Notes under the pieces: generated by a model | The model's input: the letters and a program-made list of their open reading frames with translations, nothing else | Told to the model about the DNA's origin: nothing | The model's database searches: none | Shown: positions 34,171-42,873 of the stretch, piece after piece | How positions within the stretch are numbered: position 1 is the first letter of the stretch | Layout of the letters: each line of letters begins with the position of its first letter | Made by a program: the position numbers and the translations under genes | Origin: Planctomycetota bacterium | GTDB taxonomy: Bacteria > Planctomycetota > Phycisphaerae > Phycisphaerales > Phycisphaeraceae | Length of the DNA stretch: 64,000 nt | Direction of reading: 5' to 3' | Assembly (NCBI GenBank): GCA_021413865.1 | Contig: JAIOPN010000064.1 | Span: 62,001-126,000 of the forward strand

Positions 34171-35190
34171 TCACGCGCGGGGGTGGAACTGCGAGATGAC
34201 CTGCTTGAGGCGGGTGGCGTCGACGTGGGTGTAGATCTGCGTGGTCTTGATGTTGGAGTGGCCGAGCAGTTCCTGCACGACGCGCAGGTCGGCACCGCCG
34301 GCGAGCATGTGCGTGGCGAAGGAGTGCCGCAGCGTGTGCGGGTGGACGTTCACAAGCCCCGCGCGGCGGGCGTGCTTGGTGACGACCTGCCAGACGATGA
34401 TACGCGTGATCGGCGCACCGGAGCGGGAGAGCAGCAGCCTGTCGCTGGGCTTCTCGGGCCGCGCGAGCTTGGGCCGTAGTTCGTCGAGGTATCGCCGCGC
34501 CGCCGCCAGCGCCGGCTTGCCGATCGGCACGATGCGCTCCTTGCCGCCCTTGCCCATCACGCGGGCGATGCCCAGGTCGAAGTGCAGCGAGGGCGTGACG
34601 AGCTCCGCCAGTTCACTGGCGCGGAGCCCGCCGGCGTAGAGCAACTCCAGCAGCGCCACATCGCGGAGGTACAACAATTCCTCGGGCCGTGGAGCGGCGA
34701 GCAACCCCTTGATCTCCGGCTGCCCCAGCACGCCGGGCAGCGTGTGCCACGTCTGCGGCTGGTTCAGTGTCGCTGCGGGATCGGCCGCGACGACACCGGT
34801 GGATTCGAGGTAGCGGCAGAAAACGCGGATGGTCGCCACGTGCCGTGCGATGGAACTGACGGCCAGACCCCGCCCGTCGAGGCTGCGCAGGTGCGCCGCG
34901 ATGACCTCGATATTCAGATCGCCCCACTGCCGTGTGCCCCGTGTCTCGAGCCAGAGCTGCAGCTCGCGCAGGTCGGCGGTGTAGGCCTTGAGCGTCGCGT
35001 CGGCGAAGCCGCACTCGATCCGGCAGTACGACAGGAAATCGCGCACCGGCGGCGTCAGGTCCGAAGACGTTATCGGCGCCGGCCGCGACGCGATCATCGC
35101 CGCGCGTGCGTGCATCGGGCTGGCGACCAGCCCCGGGGGGACGGCCACCACCACCGGCTTGGACACCAGACGTGAACGCGCCTTGATCAT
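34171..35190 (-). CDS. Tyrosine recombinase of the XerC/XerD type
   Basis: A site-specific recombinase of 339 residues, probably for chromosome dimer resolution. It has a SAM-like N-terminal DNA-binding domain ([27 protein letters not shown]). The catalytic residues are the Arg in [10 protein letters not shown], Lys in [12 protein letters not shown], HxxR in [14 protein letters not shown], the His in [16 protein letters not shown] and the Tyr at IYTH. The N-terminus is about 40 residues longer than usual, so the start may be later (an ATG at MHARAAM). No adjacent integration signs (tRNA, att repeats) are seen, which supports a housekeeping role. Confidence 0.92.
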   Translation of the reverse strand: MIKARSRLVSKPVVVAVPPGLVASPMHARAAMIASRPAPITSSDLTPPVRDFLSYCRIECGFADATLKAYTADLRELQLWLETRGTRQWGDLNIEVIAAHLRSLDGRGLAVSSIARHVATIRVFCRYLESTGVVAADPAATLNQPQTWHTLPGVLGQPEIKGLLAAPRPEELLYLRDVALLELLYAGGLRASELAELVTPSLHFDLGIARVMGKGGKERIVPIGKPALAAARRYLDELRPKLARPEKPSDRLLLSRSGAPITRIIVWQVVTKHARRAGLVNVHPHTLRHSFATHMLAGGADLRVVQELLGHSNIKTTQIYTHVDATRLKQVISQFHPRA

Positions 35191-35333
35191 TGAAATCCCA
35201 CCACGACAGACCCGGAAATCCGACCCCTTGTATCGGCGTCCGCTCAGCGAGGGCGTGAATCGCAACAGCCCTATTTTTCAGCCGAATCATGGTTATCCGG
35301 CCGCAGGCCGCGGGCGGGTGCTAGACTTCACTC

Positions 35334-35561
35334 ATGCAATGCAACATCGACGCCAAGGGCAAAGCGGCAAGGCTGATCAGCGGGTTCGTCACCCTGCTCG
35401 CGGGGATCATCCTCGCCGTGCTGGCGGTGACCGGGGTATTTGGAGGAACGTGGATATGGATTGTCGCAACGGCCGCGTTGGCGGGCGGTGCGTTCCAGAT
35501 TTATGAGGGCTGGGCCGGCTGGTGCGTCGTGCGGGCGATGGGGTTCAAAACGCCGGTCTGA
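35334..35561 (+). CDS. Small DUF2892-type inner-membrane protein
   Basis: A 75-residue protein starting MQCNIDAKGKAARLISG, with two membrane spans (about 13-34 and 38-55) separated by GGTW. The pattern is that of DUF2892 (YgaP-type) membrane proteins, which often accompany rhodanese domains; none is attached here. A conserved-looking Cys sits near the C-terminus (GWCVVRAMG). Start is the ATG at 35334. It lies between the Xer gene and a convergent secreted protein gene. Confidence 0.82.
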   Translation: MQCNIDAKGKAARLISGFVTLLAGIILAVLAVTGVFGGTWIWIVATAALAGGAFQIYEGWAGWCVVRAMGFKTPV

Positions 35562-35576
35562 CCGCCCCGCCGCGCC

Positions 35577-36602
35577 TCACTCTTCCGATATCCGCAGCGC
35601 CTGCCCCTGGAGCGTCTCGTCCACGGTGCGCTGCATCGTCACGTTGTTGGGCAGGTGGATCTTCACCTCGATCAGCGTCTGCTGCGTCGTGTTCCGTCCC
35701 ACCGCCTCGCCGCGCTGCAGGTCGAACATGACCTGTGTGTCCACCGTGCCGCGCACGAGTTTCACGTCCACCTTCGGCCCGCCCGCGGGGGGCAGTTTTG
35801 ATGGATCGACTTCCAGCCTCAGCGTCGCCCTGCCGGTCACCGTCGCCAGCGGGATGCCCTCGACTTCTTCCTCGGAGACGACGGTGTATTTCATCGCCTG
35901 GTAGAGCGTGCCCATCTCGTGGCTCCAGGCGAACGAGGCGTCCCAGCGCGTGCCGATCGCCGCCTGTGCCGGGGCGAGCGCGATCGACGCGAGGTCGGTG
36001 GCGGACTCCATGAAATCAAGGTCCGTCGGCGCGGGGATGTCGTTGCCCAGCCGGCGCTTGATCGCCTCGGCGCCGGTCGCGCTGATGACCGAGCCGTCTG
36101 CGGCCATCTCCACCTTCACCGGCAGGCCCGTGAGCGCCTTGGCCAGGCGGTAGAGCGTCTCGGGATCGCCCGAGGAACGCCGGCTATCGACCGACTTGGT
36201 TTCGCCCTCCGCGCCGGTGAGCGTCACGGTGAGCCAATCGACCGTCATGGTGCACGACGCCGAACCGTCGGACTTCACGTGGTCCACTGTCCAAGTCACC
36301 TCGCTGTTGACCTCCATGCGCGTCGCGGCCGTCCTGCTCTGGCCGTTCAGGCTCATCGACATGTTCTGCTGCCGCAGTGTCCAGCCGGAATACCGCGAGC
36401 GGCGGCCCTCGACCAAGCGGGGGCGGAGATTGATCCCCTCGGTCGCGGCAGGCGCGGGGTCGGCCTTGGGTTTTCCGTCGCCCTTGGCGTCCGCTTCGGC
36501 GCGCAGCGGCACGGTCAGCGCGAGCGCCGCCGCCATGCACGCCAACACCGGCCACCACGCGACACGGACCCGCTGAGTGAGGTGGGGATTCATCACTCTC
36601 AT
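35577..36602 (-). CDS. Exported hypothetical protein (DUF6263-like)
   Basis: A 341-residue protein with an N-terminal signal (VAWWPVLACMAAALALTVPLRAEA) and a beta-rich mature part (EVTWTVDHVKSDGSASCTMTVDWLTVTL, GLPVKVEMAADGSVISATG, IPLATVTGRATLRLEVD). The pattern resembles DUF6263-type exported proteins of planctomycetes; this is from memory. Function is unknown. Start is the ATG at 36602 (after GGGGTGATAAG) or 36593. It lies 19 bases after the 36622-37227 gene on the same strand and is probably co-transcribed with it. Confidence 0.78.
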   Translation of the reverse strand: MRVMNPHLTQRVRVAWWPVLACMAAALALTVPLRAEADAKGDGKPKADPAPAATEGINLRPRLVEGRRSRYSGWTLRQQNMSMSLNGQSRTAATRMEVNSEVTWTVDHVKSDGSASCTMTVDWLTVTLTGAEGETKSVDSRRSSGDPETLYRLAKALTGLPVKVEMAADGSVISATGAEAIKRRLGNDIPAPTDLDFMESATDLASIALAPAQAAIGTRWDASFAWSHEMGTLYQAMKYTVVSEEEVEGIPLATVTGRATLRLEVDPSKLPPAGGPKVDVKLVRGTVDTQVMFDLQRGEAVGRNTTQQTLIEVKIHLPNNVTMQRTVDETLQGQALRISEE

Positions 36603-36621
36603 CTTATCACCCCCGGCGGGC

Positions 36622-37227
36622 TCACCACAGCAACGCCGGCGACGGCTCGGCGTTCTCGTATCTCAACCACTGCACGTCGGCGACGCGCCACACCCCGTCA
36701 CCGCCCTTCTGCCAGCGGATGCGCCAATGGGTGTGCACGGGGCGATCGCCGTACTCGCTACCGATGAGGGTGCGCACCCCAAACTCGCTCAGCCCCTCGC
36801 CCGCGCCGCGTCCCTCCGCGTCGATGCCGTCAAGCGCGTTGCCGGTGATGTTGAAACGCCGGCTGGTCGAATCGAGGACCTGAAACACGCGATCAAAAGG
36901 GAGCCATGTATTCCCGCGTGGGCCCGAGAGTGTGGCCCCCGGAGTGAAAAAGGCCTTCAGACCCGGCGTGTCGAGCGGCGCGGTGTGCGCGACCAGCAGC
37001 CCCGTGCGCTCGATGAGTTGCTCCCGGGTCGTCTCCACCAGCGACGCAAGGCCCCACACCGCCCCCGCCAGCAGGAACATCGCCAAACCCGCCCACGTCA
37101 CCCGGCGGTTCAACCGGCGCATCCCGTGCCACGCCACGATCAGCCCGAGCAGCACCAACGCCACCACCAGAGGGATCGGGCTCTCCAACAGCAGGTGTGA
37201 CCACCACGGGGGTCCGTTCAGGCTCAT
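36622..37227 (-). CDS. Membrane-anchored hypothetical protein
   Basis: A 201-residue protein with two N-terminal membrane spans (PIPLVVALVLLGLIVAWHGM and VTWAGLAMFLLAGAVWGLASLV) and a soluble C-terminal domain (about 75-201). The latter may have an NTF2-like fold (FDRVFQVLDSTSRRFNITGNALDGIDAEG, then VHTHWRIRWQKGGDGVWRVADVQW). No active site is recognised. Start is the ATG at 37227. Divergent from the glycosylation operon that starts at 37301, and upstream of the exported gene at 35577. Confidence 0.75.
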   Translation of the reverse strand: MSLNGPPWWSHLLLESPIPLVVALVLLGLIVAWHGMRRLNRRVTWAGLAMFLLAGAVWGLASLVETTREQLIERTGLLVAHTAPLDTPGLKAFFTPGATLSGPRGNTWLPFDRVFQVLDSTSRRFNITGNALDGIDAEGRGAGEGLSEFGVRTLIGSEYGDRPVHTHWRIRWQKGGDGVWRVADVQWLRYENAEPSPALLW

Positions 37228-37300
37228 GGAAGGATCATCGCAGGCCGGCGGGCTGTTTCAAGCCGCGCGGGCCGATGTTCCGATAAATCGTCACGGGAAC

Positions 37301-39232
37301 ATGCCGCCGGACCCCTCCATACTGCGCGCCAACCTCGCCGCCCTGGCGAAGGTTAACGCCGCGCTCGCCCAGCGGCTGGCAGAGACCACGCCCGCGGAAC
37401 TGGAGTGGTCCGACTCCAAGGCCGGCCCGCTCACCGCCACCCGCCGCCACGAGGGCAAGACCCTGGGCCTCGCCAGCCGGTTCGACCCGCTCACCGAGGC
37501 CAAGGCCATCACCAACTCCGTTGACTTCACCAAGCACGGCGGGGTCGTCGTACTCGGCCTGGCGCTGGGCTACCACGTCACCCACCTCGCGGCCCAGGTG
37601 CCCAACGACGGCCTGTTAATCGTCTATGAACCCGACGCGACCCTCATCCGCGCCGTGCTCGAACGCATCGACCACCGCCGCTGGCTGGGCAGGTCCAACA
37701 TCCACATGGTGGACAGCACCATCGAACGCGGCGACCTGGTGCGGCGCGTCGAGAAGTTCGGCGCGATCATGCTCCAGGGCACGGCCATGGTCACGCACCC
37801 CTGCACGCGCCAGACCCACGGCGCGGCGCTGCAGGCCTTCACCGCCATGTTCGGCGAGGTGATGGCCTACTACCGCACCAACGTCGCCACCACGCTGGTC
37901 AATTCCTCGCGCACCATCGCCAACCTCACCGCCAACCTGGCGTACTACGCCGCCGGCGCGAACACCAACGAGCTGCACAACGCGGCGCGCGGCTTCCCCG
38001 CCGTCTGCGTCGGCGCGGGGCCCAGCCTTGCCCGCAACGTGGACCTGCTCCGCGACCCGGCCGTTCGCGGCAACGTGATCGTCATCACCGCGCAGACCAC
38101 GCTCAAGCCCCTGCTCGACCGCGGCATCCGGCCGGACTTCGTCACCGCCCTGGACTACCACGAGATCTCCAAGCGCTTCTACGAGGGCCTGCCCCGCCTC
38201 GACGACGTCACCCTCGTCGCCGAGCCCAAGGCCAACCCCTCCATCCTCGACAGCTTCCCCGGCCCGATCCGCGTCACCGCCAGCAGCCTGCTCGACCGGC
38301 TGCTGGGCGAGCATGCCGCGCCGATGATCTCCATCCCCAGCGGTGCGACCGTCGCGCACCTCTCCTTCTATCTCGCCCAGCACCTGGGCTGCGACCCGAT
38401 CATCCTCATCGGGCAGGACCTGGGGTTCTCCGACGGCCTCTATTACTGCCCCGGCACCGCGATCCACGACGTATGGGCGCCCGAGCTTGGCGCGTTCAAC
38501 ACCCTCGAGATGCTCGAGTGGCAGCGCATCGTCCGCCACCGCAACCACCTCAAGAAACTCGACGACATCCACGGCCAGCCGATCTACACCGACGAGCAGA
38601 TGCTCACCTACCTCAAGCAGTTCGAGCGCGACTTCTCGCACGCCACGCAGACGATCATCGACGCCACCGAGGGCGGGCTGCCCAAGCAGCACACCACACG
38701 CGTGCCGCTCGCCGAGGCCGTCGCACGGCACGCGACCCGTCCCGTGCCGACGCTGCCTCGCGCCGGGCGCGGCTTTGACGCCGGACGAGTCGATGACGTG
38801 CTCGACGTGATCCGCCAGCGCATCAGGGAGAGCGAGGAGATCCGGTCCCTGGCCCGCAAGACCATCCCGATCCTCCGGCAGATGCGCGAGCACCAGCGCG
38901 ACCGCGAACGGATGGACAAGCTCTTCCACCAGGTGGAACGCAACAAGCGCCGCGTCGATGAGCTGAACACCACCTTCACGCTGCTCAACGAGATCAACGC
39001 CATCGGGTGCTTCAAGCGCGCCCGCACCGACCGGGCGATCCTTAATGACAACGACGCCGACCCCGTGCAGCGCCAGCAGCGGCAGCTCGACCGGGATATC
39101 GAGAATCTGGAGTGGTTGATCCAATCGTGCGACGAGGGCCTGCGCATCTTCACCGCCGCGATCGAGCGCGTGCAGCGGGCTCAGAACGGCGTGAAGCCCG
39201 GGGCGACAGAGAGAGAGACGGTGAAGGTATGA
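37301..39232 (+). CDS. MAF-type motility accessory glycosyltransferase (DUF115)
   Basis: Motility accessory factors transfer nonulosonic acids (pseudaminic or legionaminic acid) onto flagellin in the cytoplasm. The 643-residue protein has the MAF core: CVGAGPSLARNVDLLRDP (GAGPS at 238-242), ITAQTTLKPLLDRGIRPDFV and IGQDLGFSDGLYY (371-379). An N-terminal domain precedes it, and a helical C-terminal region rich in Arg, Glu and Asp follows (about 480-640). Start is the ATG at 37301, which removes a long upstream reading into the divergent gene. Its stop overlaps the next start by four bases (ATGA). Flagellin as the target is inferred. Confidence 0.92.
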   Translation: MPPDPSILRANLAALAKVNAALAQRLAETTPAELEWSDSKAGPLTATRRHEGKTLGLASRFDPLTEAKAITNSVDFTKHGGVVVLGLALGYHVTHLAAQVPNDGLLIVYEPDATLIRAVLERIDHRRWLGRSNIHMVDSTIERGDLVRRVEKFGAIMLQGTAMVTHPCTRQTHGAALQAFTAMFGEVMAYYRTNVATTLVNSSRTIANLTANLAYYAAGANTNELHNAARGFPAVCVGAGPSLARNVDLLRDPAVRGNVIVITAQTTLKPLLDRGIRPDFVTALDYHEISKRFYEGLPRLDDVTLVAEPKANPSILDSFPGPIRVTASSLLDRLLGEHAAPMISIPSGATVAHLSFYLAQHLGCDPIILIGQDLGFSDGLYYCPGTAIHDVWAPELGAFNTLEMLEWQRIVRHRNHLKKLDDIHGQPIYTDEQMLTYLKQFERDFSHATQTIIDATEGGLPKQHTTRVPLAEAVARHATRPVPTLPRAGRGFDAGRVDDVLDVIRQRIRESEEIRSLARKTIPILRQMREHQRDRERMDKLFHQVERNKRRVDELNTTFTLLNEINAIGCFKRARTDRAILNDNDADPVQRQQRQLDRDIENLEWLIQSCDEGLRIFTAAIERVQRAQNGVKPGATERETVKV

Positions 39233-40878
39233 GCGGTGTCGTGGCCATCATCCCGTGTGATATGGAACGCACCCGCCTCGGACTGATCGCGGCATTGGAC
39301 CGTGTCATCGCGGGACGGCCGGCGCTGCACCACACGCTGATGCGCGTCGCCGCCGTACCGCTGGTCGAACGCATCGTGCTGGTCCATCCGGCGAGGCAGG
39401 ATGTGCGAGGCCTCGTGACGGGTACCGCCTTTGCCAAGCCGATCGAGTTCTTTGCCGACCCGGCGGGGCTGCGTGATCCTCACGCCTCCACCACGCTGGC
39501 GGCGCGGGCCTGGGCGCTGCACTCCTGGCGTGGCGGGCTTGGCAACGCGACCTGTTACGACGAACTACTCCCCGCCGCGCCGCTCCACCGGGCCGCCGCC
39601 GCGCACGGGGCCGAAGTTGTATTGCTCGTCGGCGGTGATTGGGTGCTGGTCGATCCGGCGCTCTGCCAGCGCGTGATCGAACGCCACCTCGAAGCGCCTG
39701 AACAGATGCAGATGACCTTCACGCAGGCACCCCCGGGCCTGTGCGGCGTGGCGCTGGGCGCGAACCTGCTCGAACAGCTCGCCCAGACGCCCGGCTCGAC
39801 GATCGGCCAGACCCTCGCCTATGTCCCCAGCCGGCCGCAGGCGGACCCGATCGGCAAGGACGTCTGCGTCCAGGTCTCGGCGCAGGTGCGCTCCTGCGCC
39901 CGCCGCTTCATCGACGACACGCCGCGCAGCCGCATCCTCATCGACGCGCTTGCGGCACGGCTCGGTGACCGTCTTATGGATTCCGACGCCAATGCCATCG
40001 CCGCCGCCGTCAATGAGGTCGAGCACGACCCATCGCACATCCCCGCTGTGCCGCAACAGGTGACGCTCGAACTCACCCCCGAGCGTGCCGTGTCAGGCCC
40101 GATCGTCCCGCAGTTCCACGCGAAGCTCGGCCGCGCCCCGATGGATATCGCCCGCGCCGTCGCCATCATCGAGCAGCTCGGCGCGGCCGGCGACGTCGCC
40201 CTCACGCTTGGTGGACTTGGCGACGCTCTATTGCACCCCGATTTCGACACCCTCATCACCGCCGCGAAAAGAGCGGGCGTGCTGGGCGTCTGCATCGAGA
40301 CCGATCTGCTCGTGGACGAGCCGACGCTTGACCGTTTGCTGCGATCGCCCGTCGATGTCGTCGTGGTCCGCGTTAACGCCGACCGCGAGGCGACTTACAA
40401 AAAGACGATGGGGACCGAGGGCCTCAAGCGCGTCATCGACAACCTGCAATACCTCTACCGCGAGCGTTCCAAGATCGGCGCGACGCTGCCCTGGCTCGTG
40501 CCCAGCATGATCAAAACCGCCGATACGCTGCCGGACATGGAGAGCTTCTATGACCGCTGGGTTCACTACCTGGGTCACGCGGTGGTCGAGGGGGCCAAGA
40601 GCGGCTGCGGCCTGATGCCGGAGATGAGCCCCGTAGCAATGACGCCCCCACGCCGCCGCCCCTGCCGGCAGGTCAACGAGCGTATGACGATTCATTCCGA
40701 CGGCCGCGTCGCACGCTGCGACCAGGACTGGCAGGGCCGCGCCGCCGCCGGCGACACGGCCCGTGCATCGCTCGCGGAAATCTGGTCGTCGATGCAGCAG
40801 GTCCGCACGGCGCACGACCAGGGGCGTGGACAGGAACTGGAACTCTGCGGCGCGTGCACGGAGTGGCACCGGCCGTAA
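39229..40878 (+). CDS. SpsF-like nucleotidyltransferase fused to a cluster-less radical-SAM/SPASM domain
   Basis: A 549-residue fusion. Residues 1 to about 245 resemble SpsF/CMP-sugar synthetase-like nucleotidyltransferases (MSGVVAIIPCDMERTRLGLI, VVLLVGGDWVLVDPALCQRVIERH). Residues about 275-480 follow the radical-SAM barrel layout, including GGLGDALLHPDF (328-339), but the CX3CX2C loop is ELTPERAVSGPIVPQ, without Cys. The SPASM tail is kept: C479, C497 (ARCDQDWQG), C540 and C543 (LCGACTEW). It should therefore hold an auxiliary cluster but not do classic SAM chemistry. Start is the ATG at 39229, overlapping the MAF stop. The role is unknown; context points to glycan modification. Confidence 0.85.
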   Translation: MSGVVAIIPCDMERTRLGLIAALDRVIAGRPALHHTLMRVAAVPLVERIVLVHPARQDVRGLVTGTAFAKPIEFFADPAGLRDPHASTTLAARAWALHSWRGGLGNATCYDELLPAAPLHRAAAAHGAEVVLLVGGDWVLVDPALCQRVIERHLEAPEQMQMTFTQAPPGLCGVALGANLLEQLAQTPGSTIGQTLAYVPSRPQADPIGKDVCVQVSAQVRSCARRFIDDTPRSRILIDALAARLGDRLMDSDANAIAAAVNEVEHDPSHIPAVPQQVTLELTPERAVSGPIVPQFHAKLGRAPMDIARAVAIIEQLGAAGDVALTLGGLGDALLHPDFDTLITAAKRAGVLGVCIETDLLVDEPTLDRLLRSPVDVVVVRVNADREATYKKTMGTEGLKRVIDNLQYLYRERSKIGATLPWLVPSMIKTADTLPDMESFYDRWVHYLGHAVVEGAKSGCGLMPEMSPVAMTPPRRRPCRQVNERMTIHSDGRVARCDQDWQGRAAAGDTARASLAEIWSSMQQVRTAHDQGRGQELELCGACTEWHRP

Positions 40879-40907
40879 CGCACAGCCGCAAGTCGGAGGA
40901 TATCCAT

Positions 40908-41624
40908 ATGACCACCCTCGCCGTCATCATCGCCCGCGCCGGGAGCAAGGGGCTCACCAACAAGAACGTGCGCCCGCTGGCGGGCCGTCCGCTGGTGGCG
41001 TGGACCATCGAGCACGCGCAGGGCAGCAAGCGCATCGACGACATCGTGCTCACCTCGGACGGCGAGTCGATCCTCGACGTGGGCCGAGCGTCGGGCGTCC
41101 ATTCCTACAAGCGCCCACCCGATCGTTCGACCGACACGGCGACGATCGACGACGCGGCGCGGCACGGCGTGGAGTGCTGGGAGGCGGAGCACGGCAAGGA
41201 GTGCGACTACGTCGCCATCCTCTACGCCAACGTCGCCCTGCGCCCCCCCGACCTGACCGACCGCGCGGTGACCAAGCTCATCGAGACCGAGGCCGACAGC
41301 GTGCAGACCGTGTACCCGGTGGGCAAGATGCACCCGCTCTGGATGCGGAAACTCAACGGCCCGTTCCAGGACGTGCTCGAGCCTTACCAGCCCAACGAGA
41401 TCTATCGCCGCCAGGACCTGCCGCCGGTGTACATGCTCAACAGCGGCGTGCTCGCCGTGACGCGCAGGAGCCTGTTCAACGTCGACCCCGCGCACCCGCA
41501 CAACTTCCTCGGCGAAGACCGCCGGGCGATCGTCACCCGCGCCGATGACGTGGTCGATATCGACGATGAATTGGACCTGATCATCGCCGAGGCGATCGTG
41601 AAGAAGAGGGCCATGAGCCTGTAG
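40908..41624 (+). CDS. neuA: CMP-nonulosonate (acylneuraminate-type) cytidylyltransferase
   Basis: Activates a nine-carbon sugar acid with CTP for transfer, here presumably for the MAF protein. The 238-residue protein starts MTTLAVIIARAGSKGLTNKN, the CTP-binding pattern of the family (IxARxGSKG), and has LAGRPLVAWTIEHA, ILYANVALRPPDL, YMLNSGVLAVTRR and DDVVDIDDELDL. Legionaminate, pseudaminate or a related acid is possible as substrate. Start is the ATG at 40908, with GGAGGA eight bases upstream. It lies between the fusion protein gene and neuC in one operon. Confidence 0.92.
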   Translation: MTTLAVIIARAGSKGLTNKNVRPLAGRPLVAWTIEHAQGSKRIDDIVLTSDGESILDVGRASGVHSYKRPPDRSTDTATIDDAARHGVECWEAEHGKECDYVAILYANVALRPPDLTDRAVTKLIETEADSVQTVYPVGKMHPLWMRKLNGPFQDVLEPYQPNEIYRRQDLPPVYMLNSGVLAVTRRSLFNVDPAHPHNFLGEDRRAIVTRADDVVDIDDELDLIIAEAIVKKRAMSL

Positions 41625-41633
41625 CGCTCTGGC

Positions 41634-41656
41634 CCCCTCTCCCTTCGGGAGAGGGG
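41634..41656. repeat. Perfect hairpin between neuA and neuC
   Basis: CCCCTCTCCC (41634-41643) pairs perfectly with 41647-41656 around TTC. It begins 10 bases after the neuA stop and ends 19 bases before the neuC start, inside the operon. It may lower or stabilise transcript levels of either gene. The sequence is like a common GC-rich intergenic REP-type motif. Confidence 0.8.
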
Positions 41657-41675
41657 CGAAGAGCAATCGACACCA

Positions 41676-42761
41676 ATGGCCGCCAGCCCCCGCTACATCA
41701 TCGCCGTGACCGGCACCCGTGCGGAGTTGGGGCTCCTCGCGCCGGTCATGCGTGCCATCGACGCGCATCGCCGCTTGCGGCTTGGCGTGGTCGCAACCGG
41801 TACACACCTGACCCGCGGCACGTGGCGGGAAATCCCCTCGATGGGATTCCAGATCGCCGCCAAGGTCCCGATGCAGCGGCGAGGCGGCACCGGCCGTGCG
41901 GCCGACGTGGCGGCGCTGGGGCGCGGGATTACGGGGCTTGGCGCGGCGTTCGACAAACTCAAACCCGACGCCGTGCTCGTGCTGGGTGATCGGGTCGAGG
42001 TGCTCGCGGCGGCCTGCGCGGCGGCGGTGGGCGGGTATCGGTTGGCGCATATCCACGGCGGGGATCGGGCCGAGGGCATCGCGGATGAGTCGATGCGGCA
42101 CGCGGTGAGTAAGTTGGCGCACCTTCATTTTACGGCCAGTGCCCTAAGCCGTGAGCGGCTGATCCGGATGGGGGAGAACCCGAAACGGGTGTTCAACACC
42201 GGTTCGCCCGCGATCGACGGGTTGCAGGAGATTCAACCGTACATGGATGCTGATGGGCCGGGCGTTGTCGTGATGCAGCACCCGATCGGCGCGGCGGATT
42301 CGGCTGAAGAACGCTGGATGAAACAGACCCTCGCCGCGGTGGGCGAGGCCTACCTGTTCGCTCCCAATAGCGATCCGGGCAGCGCAGGCATCCGCCGGGC
42401 GCTACGGCCCTATCGCTGCACGGTCATCGAACACCTGCCACGCGGGGATTTTCTCCGGCTGCTGGCCGGCGCACGCGCGATTGTGGGGAACTCCTCGGCG
42501 GGGCTGATCGAGGCGGCGGGGCTGCGCGTGCCGTGTGTAAACATTGGGCCACGCCAGGGCGGGCGGGAAAAACCCAGCAACGTCATTGATTGCGGGTACG
42601 GCGAAACAAATGTCCGCCTCGCACTGGCCCGCGCGCTCAAAATGGACCGCCGCCGCATCCGCCACCCCTACGGCGACGGCCGGACGGGCCCGCGGATCGC
42701 CCAGATTCTCGCGACGATTGACCTGACCGCCATCTCCACCCGCAAGCAAAACGCGTACTGA
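41676..42761 (+). CDS. neuC: UDP-N-acetylglucosamine 2-epimerase (hydrolysing, NeuC type)
   Basis: Predicted to form N-acetylmannosamine (or a diamino analogue in legionaminate synthesis) and UDP. The 361-residue protein has ITGTRAELG-like ends (IAVTGTRAELGLLAPVMRAI), VLGDRVEVLAAACAA, LAHIHGGDRAEGIADESMRHAVSKLAHLHFTAS and VGNSSAGLIEAAGLRVPCVNIG, all in the family order. A NeuB synthase, the next step, is not present in the window. Start is the ATG at 41676. Last gene of the glycosylation operon; the P-type ATPase follows after 112 bases. Confidence 0.92.
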   Translation: MAASPRYIIAVTGTRAELGLLAPVMRAIDAHRRLRLGVVATGTHLTRGTWREIPSMGFQIAAKVPMQRRGGTGRAADVAALGRGITGLGAAFDKLKPDAVLVLGDRVEVLAAACAAAVGGYRLAHIHGGDRAEGIADESMRHAVSKLAHLHFTASALSRERLIRMGENPKRVFNTGSPAIDGLQEIQPYMDADGPGVVVMQHPIGAADSAEERWMKQTLAAVGEAYLFAPNSDPGSAGIRRALRPYRCTVIEHLPRGDFLRLLAGARAIVGNSSAGLIEAAGLRVPCVNIGPRQGGREKPSNVIDCGYGETNVRLALARALKMDRRRIRHPYGDGRTGPRIAQILATIDLTAISTRKQNAY

Positions 42762-42873
42762 GCCGTGAAGCCCCGGCGTCGGGTCGCCGCGCTCGGCTAT
42801 AGTGCCCGAACCTGTGCCGGGCCGGGGCGTATGGTCTATCATCATTGAACGCTTGCACGCAGGGAAAATGACT

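Noticed and set aside
34089-34295. N-terminal extension of the LeuB-type protein
   Set aside because: The family starts at MLRIAVIGGDGIG; the extension is Arg/Pro/Thr-rich noise.
34171-35190. Xer-type recombinase as the integrase of a genomic island
   Set aside because: No tRNA, direct repeats or phage genes nearby, and neighbours are housekeeping genes.
37616-39124. 502-codon minus-strand reading opposite the MAF gene
   Set aside because: Antisense shadow; the MAF motifs on the plus strand are unambiguous.
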